A stretch of 12,298 nucleotides of DNA from CAZUVQ01 sp964623915. Its GTDB lineage: Bacteria; Bacillota; Clostridia; UMGS1883; UMGS1540. The position numbers and the translations under genes were made by a program. Position 1 is the first letter of the stretch; each line of letters opens with the position of its first letter. Positions 7,974 through 12,298 of the stretch are shown here, one piece after another. The DNA lies in NCBI GenBank assembly GCA_964623915.1, contig CAZUVQ010000056.1, positions 1 through 12,298 on the forward strand, in the 5' to 3' direction. The notes under the pieces are model-generated. The model did no database searches. It was not told where the DNA came from and saw only the letters and a program-made list of their open reading frames with translations.

Positions 7974-8112
7974 CTGATAATAAAAAAAGTATATATACGC
8001 TTTTAAAAAATAGCTCAAAATTTCCAACATAACCCTGATTTTCAAGTTTAAAATAAAAATCCGCCCTTTTGGGCGGATTTTGTAATCGGTTTGCAAATAC
8101 ATTAAGTTTTGC
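7974..8112. other. Intergenic stretch between cca and the hidden small gene
   Basis: Part of the 7915-8346 gap, which has no gene in a standard ORF scan. Bases 7974-8047 are AT-rich with no recognisable element. A hairpin terminator occupies 8048-8081, and 8082-8112 is the 3' untranslated stretch of the small gene. The rest of the gap (8113-8346) is the small gene and the divergent start region, described separately. Confidence 0.6.
8048..8081 (-). terminator. Terminator for the Asn/Gln-rich small gene
   Basis: An 11-bp perfect stem (8056-8066 with 8071-8081, core TCCGCCC/GGGCGGA) around a 4-nt loop. Read on the - strand, the hairpin is followed by a T-rich tail (TTTTTATTTT). Read on the + strand, the tail is only TTTT then G. 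The direction fits the small gene, whose stop lies 31 nt before the stem, and no other - strand gene ends here. Confidence 0.8.
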
Positions 8113-8253
8113 CTACTTATTTCTGTTTTGATTGTTCTGGTTGTCTTGGTTGTTCTGATTGTTTTGGTTGTTCCTGTTTTGATTATTCTTGTTTTGGTTA
8201 TTTTTCTTGTTATTATCCCTGTTGTTCTGATTGTTTAAATTATTGTTATCCGT
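8113..8253 (-). CDS. Asn/Gln-rich small protein with ACG in the start position (46 aa), unannotated
   Basis: I do not recognise a family. On the - strand an open frame runs from ACG (8253-8251) to TAG (8115-8113). By direct count the 46 codons give 26 Asn, 8 Gln, 7 Lys/Arg, 3 Asp and 1 Leu, apart from the first residue. The pattern is NNQ/NNR units, for example NNQNNQNNQDNQNNQNRNK at the end, giving a basic, hydrophilic, probably disordered peptide. AAGGGGTGA (8268-8260) is an excellent SD, 6 nt before the ACG. The frame has no ATG, GTG or TTG, and TGA within the SD closes it upstream. A terminator follows at 8081. ACG is one base from ATG, so it is a non-standard start, a start-lost gene or a base-call error. 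Gamma-type spore proteins are also Asn/Gln-rich, but none of their motifs is seen. Confidence 0.6.
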   Translation of the reverse strand, partial: TDNNNLNNQNNRDNNKKNNQNKNNQNRNNQNNQNNQDNQNNQNRNK

Positions 8254-8259
8254 GTAAAA

Positions 8260-8268
8260 TCACCCCTT
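8260..8268 (-). promoter_or_regulatory. Strong Shine-Dalgarno site of the small Asn/Gln-rich gene
   Basis: AAGGGGTGA on the - strand closely matches the anti-SD complement AAGGAGGTGA. Six nt separate it from ACG at 8253, and nine nt lie between the G run and that codon, ideal for an initiation codon there. No ATG, GTG or TTG in the Asn/Gln frame lies within reach. Confidence 0.75.
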
Positions 8269-8285
8269 AAAATTTTCATCAAGAC

Positions 8286-8315
8286 TATTATTTGCATTAG
8301 TTGGATATAATATTC
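8286..8315 (-). promoter_or_regulatory. Possible SigG-like promoter of the small gene
   Basis: On the - strand GAATA (8315-8311) fits the SigG -35 consensus GHATR. Exactly 18 nt later, AATAATA (8292-8286) matches the -10 consensus CATWMTA except for its first base. The implied RNA start near 8279 gives a short leader ending in the SD. In AT-rich DNA such matches arise by chance, and a SigA-like TATTAT (8312-8307) with a weak -35 overlaps it. Confidence 0.3.
8306..8311 (+). promoter_or_regulatory. -10 box for the amidohydrolase gene
   Basis: TATAAT matches consensus and sits about 24 nt before the SD AAAGGA. There is no good -35 at 17-18 nt, so the promoter is weak or activator-dependent. It overlaps the - strand promoter elements of the small gene, so the two divergent units may compete. 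Confidence 0.4.
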
Positions 8316-8343
8316 GTACAAAATTAAAAATATAAAGGAATGA

Positions 8344-8379
8344 TATATTATTCTAATAATTAATGCAAAAATACTCACC
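8344..8379 (+). other. In-frame N-terminal extension of the amidohydrolase, starting at ATT
   Basis: These 12 codons are open and in frame with the ATG at 8380; a TGA lies just before, at 8341-8343. They encode YIILIINAKILT, and the part ILIINAKILTM is the usual first strand of metal-dependent amidohydrolases. The SD AAAGGA (8334-8339) would place the start at ATT 8347, 7 nt downstream, giving M-ILIINAKILTM. No ATG, GTG or TTG exists in this frame between the stop and 8380, and ATG 8380 itself has no SD. The true start is therefore probably ATT, or an ATG altered by mutation or base error. Confidence 0.6.
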
Positions 8380-9507
8380 ATGAGTGATAAAAAATACGAT
8401 AATGGTTGTATTCTTATAAAAAAAGGAAAAATAATCAAAATTTCTCAAATAATTGATGCAAAAGAGAATTCTGACGGCGAAATTATTGATGCTAAAGGCA
8501 ATTGGGTGATGCCGGGACTTATTGAATCACATTGCCATATCGGAATTACGGAGGATAAAAAAGGTTTTGAAGGAAATGACTGCAATGAAATTACAGAACC
8601 TGTTACACCATACGTAAAAGCCATTGATGCCATTAACCCCATGGATCCGGCTTTCCACAACGCTATTAAGACAGGTATTACATCTGTTATGACAGGACCC
8701 GGCAGTTCAAATGTTGTAGGCGGTCAGTTTGTTTTTATGAAAACAGACGGCAGAAGAACAGATGATATGGTTATGCTGGAACCGGCAGCTATGAAAATAG
8801 CCTTTGGTGAAAATCCTAAAAAGAATTATGGTGACAACAACCTGATGCCCTCTACAAGAATGACAATCGGCGCACTGTTAAGAGAGGAGCTGTTCGAGGC
8901 AAAAAAATATTGCGAAAGCAAAGCTTCGCAAAGCGGCAAAGAAACAGAAGTAGATTTCAGGTCAGAATGCTGGGTTCCGGTATTTAATAAAAAAATACCG
9001 CTCAAAGCACATGCCCACAGAGCGGATGATATATTGACCGCAATAAGAATTGCAAAATATTTTGATTTGAATATGACGCTTGATCATTGCACGGAAGGGC
9101 ACCTGATTTCAGAGGAAATCAAAAAATCAGGCTATCCTGCAATTGTAGGGCCGAGCTTAGCATCAAGAAATAAAATTGAATTGCAGTATATGGATTTTAA
9201 AACAGCAGGCGTATTGCATAAAGCTGGTGTCAAGGTGGCAATAACAACAGACCATCCTGTTTCATTGATACAATGCCTGCCCCTGTGTGCCGGTATTGCC
9301 GCAAAGGAGGGGCTTGGCATAGAAGAGGGGCTTCGGGCAATAACCATAAACGCGGCAGAAATCTGCAATGTTTATGACAGGATAGGAAGCCTTGAAGTCG
9401 GCAAGGATGCTGATATTGCAATATTTGACGGAAACCCTATGGAGGTGTTTACAAATTGCCTTTATACTATTATTAATGGTAATATTGTTTACAAACATAA
9501 TTCTTAA
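8380..9507 (+). CDS. Metal-dependent amidohydrolase (imidazolonepropionase-like), substrate unknown
   Basis: A cytoplasmic TIM-barrel amidohydrolase related to COG1228 (imidazolonepropionase and related hydrolases). In the 375 residues counted from ATG 8380, the metal ligands are H51 and H53 (PGLIESHCH), H211 or H213 (LKAHAHRADD), H236 (LDHCTEGH) and D291 (TTDHPV). The terminal beta-sandwich closes with the typical IGSLEVGKDADIAIFDGNP. The GFEGNDCNE and DAINPMD segments are shared by a group of Firmicutes proteins of unproven function, so I give no symbol. The coordinates use the first canonical start for safety. The N-terminal strand continues upstream to ATT 8347 (separate entry), giving 386 residues. 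It is monocistronic, divergent from the small gene, and ends 3 bp from the stop of the TPM gene with no terminator. It could act on cyclic amides, imidazolones or dipeptides. Confidence 0.88.
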   Translation: MSDKKYDNGCILIKKGKIIKISQIIDAKENSDGEIIDAKGNWVMPGLIESHCHIGITEDKKGFEGNDCNEITEPVTPYVKAIDAINPMDPAFHNAIKTGITSVMTGPGSSNVVGGQFVFMKTDGRRTDDMVMLEPAAMKIAFGENPKKNYGDNNLMPSTRMTIGALLREELFEAKKYCESKASQSGKETEVDFRSECWVPVFNKKIPLKAHAHRADDILTAIRIAKYFDLNMTLDHCTEGHLISEEIKKSGYPAIVGPSLASRNKIELQYMDFKTAGVLHKAGVKVAITTDHPVSLIQCLPLCAGIAAKEGLGIEEGLRAITINAAEICNVYDRIGSLEVGKDADIAIFDGNPMEVFTNCLYTIINGNIVYKHNS

Positions 9508-9510
9508 AAA

Positions 9511-10263
9511 TTAAAAGCTGAAGCCACCGCCACCGTGTGACCTTCCGCTGCTGCCGGTATGTGTACTTGATTTTTCTGCTTTCTTTACCCTTGATACGGT
9601 TGAAAACATGTAAAGATCCTTACTTTCTGTAATATTCAGGCTATCTTTTTTTATATAATCTGATGCTGCCCGCATTTTTACTGCTGTGTTCATACCAAGC
9701 CTCATTGTAAATACAATAATAATTGACAAAGCAAGACCAATAATTGCAGAGATAATCCATTTAGTTAATTTTGACCCCATGAGCTCATTTTCACACATGC
9801 TGACAAAGGATATACCGGCATCAAAAAATTTATTGTCCGAAAGCAGCTCTGACAGGTTTTCGCCCATCGAACTTATGTTTTCATCGTCAATAATATCTAT
9901 ACCCTTGCCGCTTGTGGATATCCATCCCTGCCTTCCTGTGCCGTCCTGTGCTCCAATGCTGATAAGAAGCAGTGCACCGTCATAGTTTTTACCGTAACCG
10001 TAACCATTATAGTCATAATAATAATCAGCATATTCCATACTGCTCTTGCCTTTTAAGCTGTCCACAGTTAATATTACCAAATCAAATTTATACTTTTCCC
10101 GCAAAGTTATGATTTCTTCCTCGATTTTCTCTTCTTCTTCCGGGGACAGTAGAAAAGCCTCATCTATAACATATTTCTTATCAGTACCGAATTCGTTTTC
10201 TGCGAAAGCATGAGGGGAAATCACAAAAAAGCATACAGCAATTAAAACCAAAAACTTTCTCAT
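9511..10263 (-). CDS. TPM-domain membrane protein, YdjH-like
   Basis: A 250-residue envelope protein. A signal peptide (1-21, cleavage after HAFA) is followed by an extracytoplasmic TPM domain (about 30-165; VIDEAFLLSPEEEEKIEEE, DLVILTV, NYDGALLLIS, GWISTSGKG). One membrane helix (about 168-190) and a cytoplasmic tail follow, ending in the Ser/Gly motif GSSGRSHGGGGFSF. This layout is that of Bacillus subtilis YdjH, which works with YdjG, YdjI and PspA at the membrane under envelope stress. Start: AGGAGG (10275-10270) lies 6 nt before ATG 10263, while the in-frame GTG 10278 and ATG 10269 are too close to or upstream of that SD. The SD overlaps the stop codon of the upstream zinc-ribbon gene, so translation is probably coupled. 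TPM domains are not proven enzymes, so 'phosphatase' labels should be distrusted. Confidence 0.88.
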   Translation of the reverse strand: MRKFLVLIAVCFFVISPHAFAENEFGTDKKYVIDEAFLLSPEEEEKIEEEIITLREKYKFDLVILTVDSLKGKSSMEYADYYYDYNGYGYGKNYDGALLLISIGAQDGTGRQGWISTSGKGIDIIDDENISSMGENLSELLSDNKFFDAGISFVSMCENELMGSKLTKWIISAIIGLALSIIIVFTMRLGMNTAVKMRAASDYIKKDSLNITESKDLYMFSTVSRVKKAEKSSTHTGSSGRSHGGGGFSF

Positions 10264-10274
10264 ATTCATCCTCC

Positions 10275-11342
10275 TCACACCGCACCTGATATTATTGCCG
10301 ATATTGCAGTTACAAATGCAAAAATACCTGCAAGGTATCCGAAAAACCTTGCATTTGATACAGGCAGTTTCCCTACTATTTTCCCTGTCTGCCCATTTAT
10401 GGCATATGTGTATTTTTCTCCCTTATGCGTGTAATGGAGCATCCAAACAGGTAATAGGGCATATTTTATTTTTCCGTTATTCATATCAATTGAAGTGGCT
10501 TTGGGAATTACTGCAGAATACCCCGTTACTGTTGACGCAAAGGCATCCTCCGTGCTTTTTTTCACTCTTTCATTGGCACGTTTTTTGCACTCTTGTGCAT
10601 CAACATTATATTTGTCCGCCACATATCCCGATAAAAATGCAGTGTCAAAATCCATCATTTCGGCGTAATCATATGGCTCAATTGATTCCATATACGCATC
10701 GTCCATCTTTATAGAACCATCCTCAGGAATACGTTCAAAGCTCAATGTGCCTTCGCGTAAAACCAGATAATGGCTTGTTTTCGTATAGATATAATTACTG
10801 TCACTCCAGCTAGTTACCTTTGTTGCATCGTATGTAACGCTGCCCCCTGCATCACAGTCAAAAAGCCAGAAGGGAACATAAATGCCATTTGTTTCTTCAA
10901 GCTTTACATTTTGGAGAAAGCCTTTCGGCAAAAGAAACTTTCCCCTGCAAAACTTTGTGAGCTTTTCTTTAGCGGCTTTACTGTCTATTTTAAAGGGAAT
11001 TACATAATCGGGTCGTAAAACGCCTGATAGATTTCCTGCAAACACAGTCACATTATCGCAATAAGGACATTTTGTAACAGCCGTTACTTCTTCTGTTACT
11101 ATCTGTGCTCCGCATGAGGGACAGTTGTGAAGGCAATACCCTTCCTCGTTCCATTGGTCGCCCTCATATTTTCCCCATTCAGGCTCGGTTTTTTCTTCGG
11201 CTTTCCTGACAGAATCATCAAACTGCCTGACAGCCTCAACATCAAAGCTTGCATTACAGAATTCACATGTCATTTTCTGGCTTCCCGCATCAAATTCAAG
11301 GGGTGCCATACAATTCGGGCATTTGCAGTTTACCACTTCCAC
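10275..11342 (-). CDS. Zinc-ribbon membrane protein, YdjG-like
   Basis: A 355-residue protein with two zinc ribbons near the N-terminus: CPNC (C8, C11) with CEFC (C26, C29), and CPSC (C74, C77) with CPYC (C92, C95). A large mixed domain (about 105-325) contains YVIPFKI, the YVPFWLFDCDAGG stretch and LLPVWMLHYTHKG with a YAINGQTGKIVG segment. One hydrophobic helix (about 331-353) sits at the C-terminus. This arrangement is that of YdjG of Bacillus subtilis, often annotated 'TFIIB-type zinc ribbon-containing protein'; it is not a transcription factor here. The start is GTG 11342 with GGGGAG about 7 nt upstream; GTG 11336 is an alternative. It has its own SigA promoter (11378-11406), and its stop overlaps the SD of the TPM gene. 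The pair probably forms a membrane complex; its ligand is unknown. Confidence 0.87.
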   Translation of the reverse strand: MEVVNCKCPNCMAPLEFDAGSQKMTCEFCNASFDVEAVRQFDDSVRKAEEKTEPEWGKYEGDQWNEEGYCLHNCPSCGAQIVTEEVTAVTKCPYCDNVTVFAGNLSGVLRPDYVIPFKIDSKAAKEKLTKFCRGKFLLPKGFLQNVKLEETNGIYVPFWLFDCDAGGSVTYDATKVTSWSDSNYIYTKTSHYLVLREGTLSFERIPEDGSIKMDDAYMESIEPYDYAEMMDFDTAFLSGYVADKYNVDAQECKKRANERVKKSTEDAFASTVTGYSAVIPKATSIDMNNGKIKYALLPVWMLHYTHKGEKYTYAINGQTGKIVGKLPVSNARFFGYLAGIFAFVTAISAIISGAV

Positions 11343-11377
11343 ACTTTATCTCCCCTTTATTAAAAAGCTATAAGCAG

Positions 11378-11406
11378 ATTATAATATAAAATTTAAAAAT
11401 TATCAA
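11378..11406 (-). promoter_or_regulatory. SigA-type promoter of the YdjG/YdjH-like pair
   Basis: On the - strand TTGATA (11406-11401, 5 of 6) and TATAAT (11383-11378, 6 of 6) are separated by 17 nt, about 35 nt before the GTG start. The -35 box overlaps the TGA stop codon (11405-11403) of the transporter gene, and no terminator lies between the two genes, so readthrough may add to this promoter. Confidence 0.8.
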
Positions 11407-12298
11407 GCATTTCTTATCTTAAAATAATGTATGACCATTAGTATTATTATCACAGATGCAATATACCCGTAAACAGAATATACAACGCTTATGAGATTGC
11501 CAAAGCCTGCCATGCTTCCGATAAAAGCAATTAAACTGAGGATTACTGCAAAAAGTTTTTTGTGGTTCGAAAAAAATGCAAACCTTGAAAAATACATTGG
11601 TATTGGCACAAATACGGACAGCGACGCCCCAAGCATTGCAATAAACAAAAGGTCTGCATATATGTAAGTAAAAATTGGGTGCAGCATTTTTGTCAGAGCA
11701 AGCATTGGAATTTCCTTGTCAGTCGCATACGGTGATGACATAAGCGGTATAATAATGCTTGCAGCAATTACAATTATAAGCATACCACCAAACAAAGCAC
11801 CTTTAAAACCCCTTCCCCCACCGCCGGTTTTTCCACCTATTGCCGTCATAACACCTATACCACAGAAAAAATTATATGATACAAAAGTCAGTGCGGCCAA
11901 AACCCAGTTTCCTATCAGTGGATTTGGGCTGCCCGGTACATTAATCCCTATGTGTATACCTGTTTTTTTAAGCGAGATTACTCCTATTGCAAACGAAAGA
12001 ATTGTAACAGGAGGTATGACAAAGGAAAAAAGCTTTACAACACCATTAACACCCGAAAGTGCAATGAGAGTTACAATTATACAAAAAACAAAACATATAA
12101 TAGGTTTAATTACTGCAATACCTGTCAACTGTGCAGCTGTTGTCCCCGCTCCGCTTGCCATAATAATATATATACCGAACATAAAGGAAATTTCAACCAC
12201 TGCTATCACAGTGCGAAGCCATCTTATATCTCTCCACATTGCTATTTTATCCATTTCACAAATACCGCTTTTTGCCGTGAGGGAAAAAAGAACAGTAC
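11403..12298 (-). CDS. YkvI-family membrane transporter, N-terminus beyond window edge
   Basis: A polytopic inner-membrane protein of the YkvI/COG3949 group (amino acid-polyamine-organocation superfamily fold), transported substrate unknown. About eight hydrophobic helices are visible. They include RTVIAVVEISFMFGIYIIMA followed by SGAGTTAAQLTG, VSYNFFCGIGVMTAIG, and a last pair ending in HYFKIRNA. A glycine-rich loop GGKTGGGGRGFKG lies between two central helices, with the pattern of a cytoplasmic loop. An ATG at 12254 could be taken as the start, but it has no SD and the frame stays open to the window edge (TVLFSLTAKSGICEM). The family also has further N-terminal helices, at about 340-370 residues in total. 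I therefore treat the gene as 5'-truncated by the window. The YdjG-like gene follows on the same strand after about 60 nt. Confidence 0.82.
   Translation of the reverse strand, partial: TVLFSLTAKSGICEMDKIAMWRDIRWLRTVIAVVEISFMFGIYIIMASGAGTTAAQLTGIAVIKPIICFVFCIIVTLIALSGVNGVVKLFSFVIPPVTILSFAIGVISLKKTGIHIGINVPGSPNPLIGNWVLAALTFVSYNFFCGIGVMTAIGGKTGGGGRGFKGALFGGMLIIVIAASIIIPLMSSPYATDKEIPMLALTKMLHPIFTYIYADLLFIAMLGASLSVFVPIPMYFSRFAFFSNHKKLFAVILSLIAFIGSMAGFGNLISVVYSVYGYIASVIIILMVIHYFKIRNA

Noticed and set aside
8121..8235. Repetitive TTG/TTCTG-rich stretch on the + strand that resembles a tandem repeat or short CRISPR-like array.
   Set aside because: No fixed repeat length or spacers. Read on the - strand it is an uninterrupted run of Asn, Gln, Lys and Arg codons, which explains the periodicity.
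8340..8363. ATG at 8340 as a possible start for the amidohydrolase.
   Set aside because: It is in another frame and reaches a TAA after seven codons. It would need a one-base deletion to join the amidohydrolase frame, and it sits directly on the SD.
10295..10714. 139-codon open frame on the + strand.
   Set aside because: It is antisense to the zinc-ribbon gene, whose cysteine motifs make it the real coding frame. It lacks an SD and its translation is Cys/His/Leu-rich without a recognisable domain.

Overview
This AT-rich window reads as chromosomal DNA of an endospore-forming, Gram-positive member of the Clostridia. The basis is low GC, strong GGAGG-type Shine-Dalgarno (SD) sites, near-consensus SigA promoters, a germination protease gene (gpr), secreted proteins with copper-amine-oxidase-like 'stalk' domains, and an HD-domain CCA-adding enzyme typical of Firmicutes. 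I cannot name the genus. No rRNA, tRNA, CRISPR array, insertion sequence or phage gene was seen. Both ends cut through genes.

Left part, + strand (1-5919). The 3' part of dapA is followed by dapB, the first two committed steps of the diaminopimelate/lysine pathway, ending at a strong terminator. Next come gpr (spore protease) with its own terminator, then a SigA promoter with perfect -35 and -10 boxes driving two genes. These are a secreted HtrA/trypsin-like protease with one stalk repeat and a PDZ domain, and a 639-residue secreted protein with a two-repeat stalk domain and three similar C-terminal modules. A terminator closes this unit and may also serve the convergent lipoprotein gene.

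Middle, - strand (5983-7914): cca (tRNA CCA-adding enzyme) and, downstream of it, a small lipoprotein gene. A 430-base stretch (7915-8346) that looks empty in a standard ORF scan holds an unannotated small gene on the - strand (8113-8253). It encodes 46 residues, 34 of them Asn or Gln, with a very good SD, a terminator and a possible SigG-like promoter, but an ACG codon where ATG is expected. The divergent amidohydrolase gene has the same oddity: its family-typical N-terminus runs upstream of the first ATG to an ATT codon placed correctly behind an SD site.

Right part. The amidohydrolase (+) converges, with only 3 bp between stop codons, on a - strand pair: a zinc-ribbon membrane protein and a TPM-domain membrane protein. 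These resemble Bacillus subtilis YdjG and YdjH, partners of a PspA/SPFH envelope-stress complex. The pair has its own SigA promoter, whose -35 box overlaps the stop codon of the upstream gene, a YkvI-family membrane transporter that runs off the right edge.

Most of the window is ordinary housekeeping and envelope genes. The candidates for something undescribed are the hidden Asn/Gln-rich small gene with its non-standard start, the secreted stalk-protease/three-module pair, and the YdjGH-like pair without a visible PspA partner.
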